Positions 42,206-55,797 of a stretch of 64,000 nucleotides of DNA are shown here, piece by piece. The translations under genes and the position numbers were made by a program. The stretch is from Heliocidaris erythrogramma (taxonomy: Eukaryota; Echinodermata; Echinoidea; Camarodonta; Echinometridae), in assembly GCA_025617745.1 (NCBI GenBank), contig CM046857.1, forward strand, positions 27,436,094 to 27,500,093. The letters run 5' to 3'. How positions within the stretch are numbered: the first letter of the stretch is position 1; each line of letters begins with the position of its first letter. Under the pieces are notes generated by a model. The model was not told the DNA's origin. It searched no databases and was given only the letters and a program-made list of their open reading frames with translations.

Positions 42206-44782
42206 AATGTAACGCTATTCATACACGGAATGATTTTTCATCTGTAATTAGGGATCTTTTTTTAATCTGATTGTTTCTCACTGCCACCGTTGGTGTAGCA
42301 AGAGATTGCTGAACAGAGTTCTCAACGTGATATAATTCCAGGCCTCTGAAAGAGAGAGAGAGAGAGAGGGGGGGGGGGGGGGGGGGGTATGCCGGCTTCA
42401 CAATTTTCAATCAGTGCCGGACACGTAAACTGACTGCAATTATGTAATAAGCTCAAAATGTAAGGATGATGTTGTTGGTGTTGTTATGCCTTGTAAGGCC
42501 TATTTCATTTTTTGGAAAAATGTCAAAGAATATATTTAAGCTAATGATTTTTTTTTCTTCAAATAATTGCGCCTGGATTATTGACCTATATGTCGTTATC
42601 GCTTTTCCACGTAAAAAACAAAGTGTTCTTTCTTTTTTCTTGGAGATTCATGACAATGATTTTCATCTTGAAGCTCATATCAGAAAATGATTCATATCAA
42701 TAAACTAATAAAGATGAAGAGCACAGACCACTTTTAAATGTTTGAATCCCTTATTCGTGATTAAGCAACTCATCCGTAAAACGATAATAATTGCTCAAGG
42801 GGTTCATGAAAATAAAAATAAAATTTCCATACAACCATAATTCTGAAAAGTGACGGCTTTCCGAGACAAATTATGTTTGGGGTTTTAGTTGTTATAATCT
42901 ATACCCTAAATTTTCGACTCGTATGGTAAAATGAATCATTAACGGTTCACTGCAGCAACACATCTATGAAGCCAAACAAATATTGCACTAACACTAGACT
43001 AGGGTTTGGTGAATCATTTGTGGAGGGTTTAAAACGTGTGTGTAATGGGGGCTATTTTTCCCGAGGGCACCTTTCTTCAAATTATTAGGCCAATTTTGTG
43101 GCGGTGGATGGTTCCGGTCTTGTAATTTTGTCATATCTGAACTTTGATAGGGAGAAACAGAAAAATGAATAAATAAATGATTTGGATCAGGGATAAACGA
43201 GGGGCCACGATGTGTCTCACTATACTGACTCCAGAACCATTAAAAGAGTGGTTCTGTTTCAACTCGTCTCGACTTGAGGAAAACCTCTTTGCCTTACTTT
43301 TGACAATGATTATCTTCTTTACTTTATATCTGACGATGAATTTGTTTTGATGTTAAGTTCTCTCATGTTAGCTCAAAGCTCTTGTATCACTGGCTCTATG
43401 TTGAAATCACGCTTCATTTTCTCTCTTCCAAGTCAGCCTCTCTCTCTCTCTCTCTCTCTCCTTCTCTCTCTTTTCTTCTCTTTGATTCGTTGTATCTTGG
43501 CTGTCCCTACTCTCTCTCTATCTCTCCATCCCTCCTTCCATTCCCTTCCTCTCTCTCATTATTTAGTTTGAAAGTGTATAATTCGTGTTCACTGCATGAT
43601 TTCAGTCATTCTCTCATAAAATCGAAGAGGGGCGATGTCCTTGAGTAGACACGCACTTCCATATCGATCCGTAAAAACCCCCACAATCATCGAACTAGTC
43701 TCATCTCTGTCTCATCCTTTGCCACATTAATTGCAATAATGGATCCCAAGCTCATATATGAGTTTAAGGCCCATTATTGAAATTAAAGTTATATATAAAA
43801 AGTTATATATAAAAAGTTCTTCCTTATTATACGTACTATCCTCTCAGTTCTCACTTTAGCCCCCCCCCCCCCCTCTCTCTCTGTCTCTCTCTCTATCTAT
43901 CTCTCTCCACCTCGCTGTGTATATATATAAAACATTGTTAATAAATTCTCCTCTGTCTTTCTCTCGTTTCTATAAGCTTATCGTCTTTCTAGCATTTCCC
44001 GCTTTCTCCTCTATATTCATGTTATTTCAATGTGATTCATTGTCAGCCTTTTAGTTGTCCGATTTCCTCAATCTTTTTAATTTGTTGTTGTTGTTTTTTT
44101 TTTCGGTTGATCTGTTTCTCTGATTTTTCTTTCCATTAAATATAGATGTGATTCTTGGACCAGACTTCCCTTAAAAGTAAAATAATAAACATGATTCTTC
44201 CTGATATTACCAAGAGCACGAAAGGAGTTTTACAAACAACCCCACCCCCCCCCCCACACACACACACACACACACGTTTTAACAGTTCTTATGTTACCTT
44301 TGCCATTAGCACATTTAAAGTTCAGAGAATCGCCTGTTCCGCAATGCAATCAGTATTAGCTGTTAAAGAAGTAATGTTCCATGACATGTTAATCTGGAAA
44401 GGATATTGGATGTGGGTTGGATGTTTTATCACAGTGATCATGATAGACGTGGCATTATTACAAAAGAAGTAGTTGCTTTTTAAACCAGTCTCATTTTTCA
44501 ATCGCTCGGTTTTTCTCTCACTTTACTTATATTTTTTCCTCGCAAATTCTTGTATTTATCATTGTCTTTATCCTAACCACACCCCCACCCCCCCCCCCCC
44601 CGAAAAAAAAAAAGAAGAAGAAGAAGAAGAAGAAGAAGAAGAATGTATCTCATGTTCAAACTGGCACAACTTTCATTTTTCAATAATATTACATTTACTA
44701 CTTTTGATTAATTTATGTATACATGCATTCTTTTACTAGGTAATCACGATAGGCTTGACATTTTTACAAGACTAGAAACACC
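42206..44782. other. Intergenic sequence dominated by low complexity
   Basis: It contains GA-GA then G17 (42351-42388), CT-rich sequence (43438-43560), C13 followed by CT (43860-43910), C and CA runs (44241-44274), and C13, A10 and GAA repeats (44585-44642). No gene is recognised. Confidence 0.6.
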
Positions 44783-44911
44783 TGGGGAGCGTTTTGTCAG
44801 TGATTTTTACTGACAACTTTGCTCTCAGCCAATCAGATGCAAGGATTTCAGTAGCTTATTACAGTTGTCGGTAGAAATCACTGACAAATCACTTTATGAA
44901 ACGCTCCCCTG
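44783..44911. mobile_element. GGGGAGCGTTT foldback MITE, copy 1
   Basis: Ends GGGGAGCGTTT at 44784-44794 and AAACGCTCCCC at 44899-44909. Inner inverted words include TGTCAGTGATTT. The core TTTGCTCTCAGCCAATCAGA is shared with the copy at 61501. The whole unit can fold on itself. Confidence 0.75.
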
Positions 44912-46094
44912 TTTTACAAATCTTTGAAGCAAAATTTTTCCATGGGTCACGCGACCGACAGCCCACAAGATCAACAATATCGGTCTCGTGGGCGTCTATA
45001 TGAATGAAATGTTAATCTGTCTACATTATGATGTAGTCTTGAATTCATGAATTCATGAGGTCTTCGGTGTATAATGAGTTATTCACAATCCCCACGTCCC
45101 CCACCCTACCCCTTCCCCATGAAAAAGAAAATATAAAAGCTCACGTGATTCAAACCTCCAGTTCTGGCTATGCTATTCTTTGAGAATGGTCTTACAGAGC
45201 TCTTGTACTTCATAAAGCTCTCAATTCAGTGGTGTATTGAGACATTATAATTTTAAATCCCCATGCTTTAAATTCCCCATGCCCCCTCCTAATCCAGCCC
45301 TGCCTGGCCACGCCATTCGTAGATAATAACTAGGAGCAATATAATTGCCTGCCTTGGGAGTCGGCGTTCATTGATTTCAGACGCGGTGTCCGTAGAGATG
45401 TTTCAAAGTCATGGTAGAAATAGATTGATTCGAGTTCAACGACACGAGAAATTCGATATCCTACATCCTTTTGACATATTTCCAATCACTTTCCTGTTTT
45501 CTTTTCTAAATTTTGCTCCTCTCCCATTCTTCATTCGCTTTCTGTCATTTTTCTGATATACATTATCCTTCCCTTATTCAATCATGTATGATCATTTTTG
45601 TAACACTTTTCTCTTTTGACGGTAGTGAACCATTCTCACCATCATTATTGTCACTTTTTAGGTATAAATTTATCAATTCGTTTAACCTTAAAAGCTTTCG
45701 TTTATTGTCATCAAAGATTTAGCGGAAATGCATTTCGTTTAATGATGGGGCACAAAATATAAAATCCTTCCTGATTTGCATTGGGGCTGTTGTATCTTTG
45801 TCTAATATAAAAGTTTCCGGTCTAAAAATTATCCAGTGAAAACAAGGAAATGTTATATTATAGTGACAACCATATTATTATACATGTATAAATAACTTTT
45901 GAAGTAATTTGTTAATTTAAGTGTGGTAGGAATAACATTACAGCATACAAAGCGCTATATTCATAATATTGTGCCCGAATAGCCGGTGGTTGCCCTAATA
46001 TTGGGGAAATCGCATTCTCAGGAGGCCAACGTTTAGTATTGGGTATTTGGTATAATGAAACTTCACTGAAATTGTACATCAATATGTTGTTTAA
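44912..46094. other. Intergenic sequence without recognised genes
   Basis: 44945-44995 has the GACCGACAG...CGGTCTCGTGGGC words also seen near 60230-60310. Otherwise nothing. Confidence 0.4.
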
Positions 46095-46511
46095 AGCCCG
46101 GCGCACACTATACGATCCGACTGCGACCCGATTTTCGAACAAATTGCAGTTTGCATTAAATGTGAAAGTTTTAAAAAGTGAAATTATCTCATTTGGAGCT
46201 CGGAATAATGATACGAATACTAATATCGAAATTTTGGTTAACTGCAATTCTTCTGGTTAGAGTAAAGGCCAAATCGGCTTCAAATCTTAGTCGATCGCAA
46301 GATTGGTATGACGTCACTACGATTTGGAATTGAATTCGATTTTATTCCTACACGGAGGCTCGCAGTAGCCCGGAATTTCGAGTTTAGTATTCATACTACT
46401 ATTCGGAACTCTGATCACGAAGATTTTACATATTTGAAGGTTCACATCAAATGTTATAACAACTTTTCCCAAAATCGCATCGTAGTCAGATCGTGCAGTG
46501 TGTGCCGGGCT
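46095..46511. mobile_element. AGCCCGGC-type MITE, copy 2
   Basis: Full-length relative of 17697-18093, with ends AGCCCGGCGCACACTATACG and, inverted, AGCCCGGCACACACTGCACG. It is flanked by TAA (46092-46094) and TTA (46512-46514), consistent with a 3-bp PIF/Harbinger-type target with one change. Internal blocks GGCCAAATCGGCTTCAAATC and TGCAATTCTTCTGGTTAGAG are identical in both copies. Confidence 0.8.
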
Positions 46512-46662
46512 TTACAATACAAAGCACAACGTATAAAGGACATTATTGTGAAATATATGTATATACTTTGTGCTGACACTGCTTCAACAATATACAAAAT
46601 ACTATATACTACATCATTGCTTAATGATAACTGATAGTAAAACCTATTTCATTCCTCTGCAG

Positions 46663-46920
46663 TTTGCAGGCACGAAACATTGAAAGTCGAAACGCTTATG
46701 AGTGTCTGAACTGGAAGACTACCATTGGCCCTGTACTAAAGCTGCTCCTGACACACAGCCATAGCCTGGCAGAGTTAGGCTCTGCTCAAGGCTTCAGTGA
46801 ATTGTTTTTAAGTTTCGAAAGTGTCTGCAGACTATGTAATACCTAAACGACATACTTTACATGCAACCATCTTTTTATTTTTTTCTTCACATTAAATCCT
46901 TTGTATACCCCTGTAATAAA
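46663..46920 (+). other. Candidate terminal exon of an unidentified gene (weak)
   Basis: TTTCATTCCTCTGCAG (acceptor-like, ending 46662) is followed by an open frame of about 61 codons (RNIESRNAYECLNWKTTIGP, then LLLTHSHSLAELGSAQGF) and a stop at 46844-46846. AATAAA follows at about 46914-46919. Composition is more coding-like than its surroundings, but no domain is recognised and no partner exon was found nearby. It could be a pseudoexon or chance. Confidence 0.2.
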
Positions 46921-46929
46921 ACACGTTTA

Positions 46930-49900
46930 GAAACATGACGACTGTAATATGTACAGGACGTAAATCTTGATAACAATGTCGCTCATATCATTTTCCTGCG
47001 ATAAATTGGAAAGAAATGAATAAATCATTCCAATTGAATGAAAGGGTATAGAATGGAGCTTGACATTAATATCACATCCTCCTCCTTTTTTTTCTTTTCT
47101 TTGTCCTCCGGCAATGTTCTATCCCAATTCTATCCCCGCACATCACTTTCGCTAATTGAGCTCAACACATGGTGTCATGCTAGGGCGTCGCCAGTGACGG
47201 GAGGCAGGACTGGGGGAAGGGGGTGCCCCTTCTCATGAATCAATATATGTTGTTGTTGTGTTTTTTCTTCAAATATTTGTCGGCACATTATCAAATATTC
47301 TGTTTCAGTTTCATTTCACTCCATATTTCATGATTTACTGGTATTATTCACAGAAGTTACTACAAAGGTATTACACAACATAAAAACATACATGTATAAA
47401 TGTTGCTTGCTTGACTACTGAGCTTAGGTAGCGAAGAATTGTGATGAAACTGAAGCAAATGATACGCTTCTTTTGTTTTGTTTTGTTTTTGAAAGGGCAA
47501 CGTAAATCAAGTCCAGCAAAGATGTGGGAACGCCAGCACAAGTGTTGGAGATCCTTTTATGTTCACTTGATTCAAATTGTTGAAAACATTTGCAGCTGAT
47601 TTCAAAATCTAAGGTCATTGTTATATCAGAATTTGGGGACTTTTTATTTCAGTTTTTTTGAAATGTGTTTCCCTGTCTGGTGGGGAACCTGCGATTTGTT
47701 TTTGTTCCACCCCCTCAAATTAGAATCGTCCGATAGTACCCCTAATTTGGTTAACGACTTGGAATGGCATAAATCAAGCCCCCGTGGCGATATCATGTTC
47801 CAATTACGGGGCGAATACCAGGCACCGATGACAAAGATTGGACGGTGAAGGCGTCCAGACTCCAAAATTTGATTGGGTTTGGTGATTATGCTATCCATTT
47901 CCAAACAAATCATATTTCTCTGGGTAAAGAAGAAGATGGAGGCAAAGTGACAAATCGATATGCAATCTGATTAGAAAGTGTCTGAAGCTCGGGGAAGGGT
48001 GAAACGGCTTTATTTCCTTCACCCAGTATGCCTGGTGTAAAAAATGAATTCCTAACTCTGATCATCTAAGACACCCCCCCCCCCCCCCCTATGAATAAAT
48101 CAATTTTACGAAATGAAAAAGAGATTTCTTTAAATTTGTTTGTGAAAAATTACAATACAAGACGTGGACTTTTTTAAAAATTTATTTATTTTTTATTTTT
48201 AAGACCATTAACATGACATCATCATCATCACTATAGCTTGCAATACATTGTACCCATTATTTTGTTCACAGATATCCGTATATATATTTTTAAACAACAA
48301 CTGGGAGTAAAATGCCTAAAAATTTGTTTACAAATTCAAAATTCCTCCCATCAAGCTTCTTCGTTTACTAACAACTGGATACTTGAAATATAAAGCTTTA
48401 TGATACATTATCTTGTTTTCGTTCTTTTGTTTACCATCATTCAAGTCTGACCAGTTCATGGAACACCATCGCCGGGTGGGGGTGGGCACGGGAGGATAAA
48501 ATGCCAGGAAACAAGGCAGTCGAGAGGTCGGGATGCAGAAGAAGGAGGAGATATCAGTTTCTCTTCGCGTTCCTGTCAATTTCTCTCTTTCTTTTCTTAT
48601 TTGCTTTTCATTTTCACCTGTCGATTAGGTAACGGTGTCCTCCGGGGGTGGGGGGGGGGCGGGCATCAGTAGGTGGGTGAAATGGGGAGGAAGTGTCTGA
48701 TTTTTTTCACAACCCCAATCCCCTTTTTTTCCTTGCATTTTTCTTATCTCTTTCTTTTCATTTCTCTTTTTAATCACCCTTCGTCCGGTTTAACCTTACC
48801 CCCCCCCCCCCGTGCCTAGACCACTTATTACTGCATATAACCTTCTACCTCAGTATTTCCTAAGTGCGACTGTCAGTCTGCACAGCTCTCACTCAGACTT
48901 TAAGTCTCAGTTGATCGATAACTCTTTACATTTAAACATTTCATTCAACCGTGTGGGTAAGCGATATTTGCGATGAGATGTAATGTTTGATGGAGAGCCA
49001 AAGAGCATTATTGTCAACTTTAAATGAAAATTGCCCATATCTTGCCTCATTTAAACTCAAATATGAAGAAAAAAAAATTAATAGATGCTTACAAGCCCTA
49101 ATATATTATAATACCTTTTAATACTTTCTTTCTCTTAATTTTTTTTTTTACCATTATGGTATCGGGAGCCTAGCCTTTGAAAGGTCATTGGTCTATGTTG
49201 GCTCCCCTATATTCTCATTATCCTTTTGTACTTCAATACCTGTATCTATATTTTTCTTTGTATTCGTGTGTTTTTATTGTTGATTATTTTCCCTCCTTTT
49301 TATAATGATGTGCTATATTTGATATGTACATGGTTTTAAATGAAAATTGGAAATAAATGAAATGAAATGAAATGAAAATGAAAATTATATGAAAGAAAAA
49401 ACGCACGAATAAAGAAAAACAGACAAACAAAGGAACAAGAAAAAAAAGGATAACACGTAATAAATATGACCCAAATTCTGAATTTAAGCTAAGGGTACAT
49501 GTACATATGCACTACAGAACCTTAATTTTATATTTTGAGGTTTGATGTAGCACATTAGAAATAAGTGTATTCTGTTTATAGCCCGAGATTTAGTTTGATT
49601 TAATGTTAATTTAAAGGGTAATTATAAGCTGAAGATTTGTAGACCGTAATGCAAGATGCAGTAAGCAAAGTTCCGGAAAGAGTACACAATAATGTTCAAT
49701 CATGAAGGATGATTGGATTAAAAAAAATGAATTTCTAATAATATTATATCATGATATCCTTGTCTTTTAAAAGCGTTATTCATTATTTCAAAGTTGCAGA
49801 GGATAAGCGGTCTATGCGCACAATTTTCACTCATCACGGACGTTACTTCTTGTTACAAGTTCCTATCATGGCCAAGAGTACTGAAATCTAATCAATTGTG

Positions 49901-50133
49901 TTTGCTTTATCGATATATACGGCCTCACTCCTTAACAGGCACGGCTGTATATATGGCAAAAGCAGATTATTAAGCTTTACGGAAGTACCCCACACCAATT
50001 ATCAGGGAGGGCATAAGACAAAATTGTTGAAACAGATACGGCTATAGAAGTAGTGGCGTTTCCTGGATTATCTGAAAGGGGGGGGGGCACAAGTTTGTGT
50101 CCAATATCTCTGACAAGCAATCAAGCACTCCCA

Positions 50134-50191
<58 letters not shown>

Positions 50192-50257
50192 TTAATAAGT
50201 AAATAAAATAAATACAAAAAATGAATAAAGTAAACCTGACATCATTAAAGATGATTC
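46930..50257. other. Intergenic sequence without recognised genes
   Basis: It contains C17 (48074-48090), G/C runs near 48645-48660 and 48800-48811, GAAAT repeats (49355-49380), and (AAT)n of about 55 nt (50136-50192). A CTTTGAAAGG / repeated TTTCTTT region at 49130-49300 looks like old LINE UTR, but no protein is readable. Confidence 0.45.
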
Positions 50258-50444
50258 AACACGATAAAAACTACTTTCGAAAAATAAACTCAAGACAATT
50301 TCAATAGCCCTGTCTATCACCTTTAGAAATGTGCGAACATTACAATGGTGTATTACATAATCCGAACCTGATTTCTATGGCCAGTACAATAGACCTTTGA
50401 AATTGCCCTTGAGTTTATATTTCGAAAGTAGTTCTTATCGTGTT
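50258..50444. mobile_element. MITE copy 3 of the AACACGATAA family, with target duplication
   Basis: Ends AACACGATAA and TTATCGTGTT are flanked by ATTC on both sides (50254-50257 and 50445-50448). It is inverted relative to copies 1 and 2. The arms pair almost perfectly over about 37 bp, showing what an intact member looks like. Confidence 0.85.
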
Positions 50445-50636
50445 ATTCAAACTTTAAACACATAAGCATTGAAATATCGCCCGTATACAATATTCTGGAG
50501 TTTTGGGGGTTTACGGGTAATGTGCTTTACGGTTTGCTTGATTGTTCATCAGTGTGTTTTTAAGATGTGTATCATTCAGACATCATCATTCTACCTAATT
50601 GGAGCATCCTCTCATCAGCATACGCTAAACCCAACT

Positions 50637-50965
50637 AATAATGATAATAATAATAATCAATAATAATAATAATAATAATAAACTGTTGTTGCCTTAGCGC
50701 ATATCACATTATGATATAACGGCCCTACGCGCTTCCAAATGGTTTGGATATTATTGCCCAGGCTTTAGCTCCGGCAGCCGTAATCAGCGTACAATGCATT
50801 TCAAGGTATAAATCCTGCCAGGTTCTCATTTAACACTTGGGTGGAGAGTGGCAAATGTGGATTAATGTCTTCCCAAAAGACGGTAGCGCCGGGCTGAGAT
50901 TCGAACCCTCAACCCTTGGATTGAGAATGAAGTGAATAAACCACTATATACCACGACACCTCCAT
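50637..50965 (-). mobile_element. tRNA-derived SINE, copy C
   Basis: The minus-strand head contains GGGTTCGAATCTCAG at about 50895-50909 (B box with one change) and the body CCACTCTCCACCCAAGTGTT, ending at an (ATT)n tail (50680-50637). The same family as copies A and B. Confidence 0.75.
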
Positions 50966-52182
50966 AGTGGAACCCTGGCCGTTCTATCCGATGACTAGAG
51001 AGCCGACAAGACCACCACCTCACAATCTTTATACGGCCATGATGGCGTTGCGCAGAGCTTTTAATATATCATTATCGACATGTCGACGTTAACTTTTACC
51101 AATATTTCACGCCATATTTTTGGCCGGCAACGAGGAGTTGATTAAACTTGCATATTTCCTGTTCGTGATTTCCTGTGCACGGTGATGCTCATGTGTCTCG
51201 TTTCGCCGAGATGCTCACATGTCTCTAGCAGCTCTCTCAGTCCACGCCAGGAGATCGCATTGCGGTATCGGTATCACCACAAAGTGCTGTCACCACTTTC
51301 GAAGTATTCCCCTGTCCTTCTTGAATCGTGTGTGCATACAAGCAGCTGTAACGCGCCGTCATGCTCACTTCTGCTTTTAAAGTGCTTCTTAAGCTATCAG
51401 ATTCATGTTCTTTCCCAACTATACTGACATTTTGCAAAAGGATCTCGGTGATGAATACACGTCACAGCAGTCCGTGAACGGTGGGGAAATTGCATAGTAG
51501 ATCGACCCGCATTTTGTTGCGGGATTAAACTTACATCATCTAGCCCCCAAGCCCCTGGGATTCCCCTGCGCAAAGCTGAAGCCGCACAGCGAACAGACGT
51601 TCGTCATGCAGTTTCCACTCACTATAATTCCATTACACCAGCAAGTCGCATACAGCGGAATCAATATCATCAGGCAAACATATGGAATTTACTTCGCACG
51701 AGGTTATGATTAGAATAGGTCAATACACACGGCTTATGACTACATGGTATATTGTCTAGCATGCACGCGTCGCCGTTTTGTAAACATAAAGTATCATGCA
51801 TTGTTCCGCCTTTTCTCGACATTCGACGAAGCGTTCCCTCGAAGCCAGCTCGTAGATTTATTGTTGGACATGTACAAAGAAGATGGGCTTGATTAAGGTA
51901 ATGGCAATTACATGATCACAGACGATAAGATAAATTCAATTTTGATTGATGGATTGTTTTGATAATGTCGATATCTTCCGGCTACCCGCGGGCAGCGTTT
52001 GCTATGCTTGTGCTGAAATTAATATTTTCCCGCCAGTGAACGCGCGCACGTAGATTTGCGGAAACAAGATTGTGAAAGAGCGAACCTGGAACAGCGTGAA
52101 TTGCGTTTCTGGTCGAATGCGGCGGCTCTATTTCACCTCCATAACTGCATTCATCTCCATAACTGCATTCATAATTATACAG
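50966..52182. other. Intergenic sequence, possible distant promoter region
   Basis: 52020-52060 contains TTTTCCCGCC and GCGCGCACG words within otherwise AT-rich DNA, and an 18-nt direct repeat CTCCATAACTGCATTCAT lies at 52137-52172. No exon can be supported. It could hold 5' sequence of the glycosyltransferase gene 4 kb downstream, but nothing proves this. Confidence 0.3.
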
Positions 52183-52505
52183 GCTGGTATGATTTGTATG
52201 ATCATATACTCAACAGCTGACATACGTTGGTCTGAATTTCTCGGTAATCATAATACATATTTGAGAGCTTCCTCGGTTGTTTGTGGTTGACTGCGACTGT
52301 CCGAATATTGATTGCATATCTGAAGTTGGCATATGATTGGTATCATTGTTCTGGTATATACTCAACATTTTTAATTTGTTGGTAATCATAATGCATGCAG
52401 TGGAGGGCGCACTTTTAACATCGTGTCTGGTTGACTGCGAGTGATTGGTATCATTTTCCTGGCATACTTGCAACAGTTAGTTTTTAATTGTTCTTAGTAA
52501 TCGAG
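52183..52505. repeat. Three degenerate tandem units (~110-150 nt)
   Basis: The block TTGGTATCATT..CTGG.ATA.T..CAACA followed by GGTAATCATAAT.CAT and GGTTGACTGCGA occurs from about 52183, 52336 and 52443 (the last is partial). Units are about 60-75% alike by eye. Confidence 0.55.
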
Positions 52506-55098
52506 CGCACTTAACTTTGGACTGGGTTCTATACTGATGACCGAGGCAATGTGAAGTCGGGTTCAGCAATGACTGTGCTGTAATGATTATTATAATATAT
52601 GAGTGGACTTTGAGCTCTCTAGCTACACCAAAATAGCACTGAAACTAGAAGTAGGCTGATCCATAATCAAAAGGACGTGTGTGAGCTGTGCAAGAAATCA
52701 TTCGACTATATTTCTCTACGATAGACAGCAGCATGGACGTCGCAGTTAAACGGCTGAGAAAGTATACTGCATAAAACTATTCAACTTCTACTTCAGAAGT
52801 ATTGGTTCGCACATAAAACATCCTTCGTAGGAAACGTGTTGTTATGAAAGGAGGAAATGCCATGAGGAACTTTTCAATATAATTATGCAGGCACCGGAAC
52901 TGTTCTCTGGATACATGAATGTGAGTATATAGTCTCGTGACCGTTATGTTAAACGGCTAAGGAATTAAATGCCTCTCGCGAAATGAGAATAATAATGAAA
53001 CTAGAGTGGCAAAACTAGGATGATTTATACGGTGTATAAATGATTTCCATTATCTTTGGAAAGTAATGTACATCATGTATTCTGTTCACTCCACGAGCAT
53101 TCATGCATCGTCCCGATTATGTTGCAATTAGTTTGCGGTAAGGAATGACTTTTGAAAGAGAGGCCGCACTTGATGCGGAAATCAATTATTGGTATGAAGG
53201 AGGCTTTCAGAAGGGAGTGATTATTGATAGGCTGGGTATGGGTGCATAGTTTGTGGTGTGAGTTAGTATATACTAAGATTTCTCGTTGATTTCAACATTG
53301 ATCAGTAAAGATAGGCATAAAAAGGAGGAGCGGGGGATCTGTTATATACGGTCTATAATGATATACCCTGCAGGGAGGTGCTCGCTTCCACCTCCCTGAT
53401 ATATCTTGCTTATTACAGTGATTTTCAGTGATTTTCAAATTCAGGGTGTCTCATCCAAGAATCTCTGATGACAAACTGTTGGCTTTTATCATGATAGCAT
53501 CACTAACTAATTGTTGCCATATCGGAAAAGGTTCGAGCAAGCTTTCGGGTAGTCAACTTATAGTGAGCCTTGTACAGCTCCCAATTACATACAATATGTT
53601 TCAGATACTGTCTGCTAGGCACTGTGATCTACCTGCCGGCCTCATGAACTCTTTCAGTCATGTTGCACAGGAAGGATTCCATCATGACACATTATGTGTT
53701 AGCAAACTCAACCTGCGAAACCGAATTATTCCAGTTATTATTGTCCGTTGATCTGTAGGTTAATCGTGCCGATAACTGGGTAACTGGTCATTTACACAGA
53801 ATGAATTAATGCAAAATGGACATAGTAAGACTTGGTTCATCTACCAGCGCATGCACTAATTCCTTCTTTAGCATATTTAAAGTCGGTAATAACGCAATTA
53901 CAAATGGCACGATTCTCGTTTTCAACGGGCATCCTTAAAAATTTTAATATCAGATTTTCAGTGCGTTAAGTTTTCCCTGCTTAATAGTTGCCTTCACACT
54001 TGAGGAGTGCCCAGTTACAGTTTTGATATGATAAGTGTATTTACATTTCAGGTGGAAGACATTTCCTTATTTTACACAACACCGGCAATAGAGGAAGTAG
54101 AGGTTTAATGATAAGCCTGTGCAATCATCGCTGTCTATGCATGCACACGTATTCAGGGAAGATGGGGTGGGTTGGGGGATTACCTCCCCCTTCAAAAACA
54201 ATAAAAAGCAAACATGTGTCATGTGAAAATATTTTAATTTAAATAATTTGTTCTTCAGTAGCAAGGTTGCCAACAACAAAATCTAATTTAAACTACATGT
54301 AAATGTTCACATATATTGTTCTGAAGTGAGATTTTTTATTCAAATTGACCAAAGCTTAACATCATTATTTTTCCAGAATAAAGTGGGAATCTCCAGAGGG
54401 TACAACTCCAGATATTTATGATTTAGAGAGGGAAAAATAACCCACAGGATATAACTACATTTCCTCCAATTTTTAACATAAACATGGACTGATGAATATG
54501 AGGTGAGAATCATTATTCTGTTTTTGACGTAGCAAAAGTTTTGCTGATGAAAAGTTCCCGGACAATAGGTCTACCTCCAAATGACATATCAATGGACCGT
54601 ACTTTAGAATGTTTTACAATTTGTCACTATGAGCATGTGTTTTTCAAAAGTTGACAGGGATGCGTATGCTACATAAATGTCAATTAAGGTTAGACTCGTT
54701 GATCGTGATAATAAATTTGCTAGCACCTGTAAACTATGGTGATTCATCAAACGAGTAGAAATGAGTTCTAATTCGGGGTGGGGGGGGGGGGGGGGGTGAA
54801 GGGGACCCTTTTTTAACTTGCTTGCTTGCTTGTCAGACTTGTGGGAATTGGGCCCCTTTTTAAAACAAAATCCTTAAGCCGCCCCTGTAGATTTTAAGAT
54901 ATTCAAATTAAATCATAGGTGCGTCTATTCGGGGGGGGGGGGGGGGGGGGAGAGTTGGCCCCAGTATATAAGACAGCAATGTATGTGCTGCCCCCTACCT
55001 GTCGAGTTCCCCTTCCCCACCTTTGATATGGATTGACGCCCCTGGCATGAAAGCATGCTATTAAATACCATTTGGACAGCCTAAATTTAAAACATCTT
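52506..55098. other. Intergenic sequence without recognised genes
   Basis: A 10-bp hairpin CAGGGAGGTG/CACCTCCCTG lies at 53371-53398. G16 tracts lie at 54780-54796 and 54930-54950. The sequence around 54760-54860 resembles the poly-G MITE class. No gene is seen. Confidence 0.45.
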
Positions 55099-55500
55099 GC
55101 AATTCTCGCTACCTCAAATATGCAATTTTCGACGTAGAGGGCAATATTATGCATGGAAATGGTCCGCATCTTCGTCAACTTCACTTCCGGTCCGTATTGA
55201 AATACTACGGCTTATGAATAAAATGAGTGCTAAAATGCTTAATTTTTGGATCGTATGACATAAACCACTCAAATTTTGAAAATGCAACCAATTGTCTCAA
55301 AAAATCATGGTATCTTTTCAAACATGTCGATTAATTTATACTCAAACTCGAGGATTTTTGTAATACCTGTGTACATTTTCAATGCAAAAAGACAAACACT
55401 TGTCGACCCAATCGGGATATTGTCAGCACTGCGCATGCGTGGTTTGCATGACAAACGCCATCTGTTGGCGAAATTGCGTATTTGGGGTAGCGAGAATTGC
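55099..55500. mobile_element. Inverted-repeat element upstream of the glycosyltransferase
   Basis: GCAATTCTCGCTACCTCAAA (55099 onwards, 33 nt) is matched in inverse at 55469-55500 (GGGTAGCGAGAATTGC), with about 5 mismatches. A 145-codon open frame from about 55276 crosses one arm and is not a recognised protein. Confidence 0.5.
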
Positions 55501-55797
55501 TTTGATTTCAATCAAATCTTAAATATAACCTCGAAATGGGACGAGAACCTGAGGTTAAAGATGTTTGGTCCAAACGTTCATGCTACATGTGTGTATGTAG
55601 TCCGTTGTACGCATTTCTGTGTGCGCAGTGTGTGTTGTTATTTTTGTTCTCATTTTGATTATTCCAAAAACTCATGCACAGTTGTAGCCCTATACGTCAT
55701 TTCTACAACATAATCAAGTCTTCCCAATTGCTTCAACCTCAGTCCCATCTTAAAGGGAACCACCACTCGATATCCATGTACGTTCAATTTCGTTCGC

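Noticed and set aside
55276-55713. 145-codon open frame upstream of the glycosyltransferase
   Set aside because: It overlaps an inverted-repeat arm, has no recognisable domain, and is matched by an overlapping frame on the other strand.
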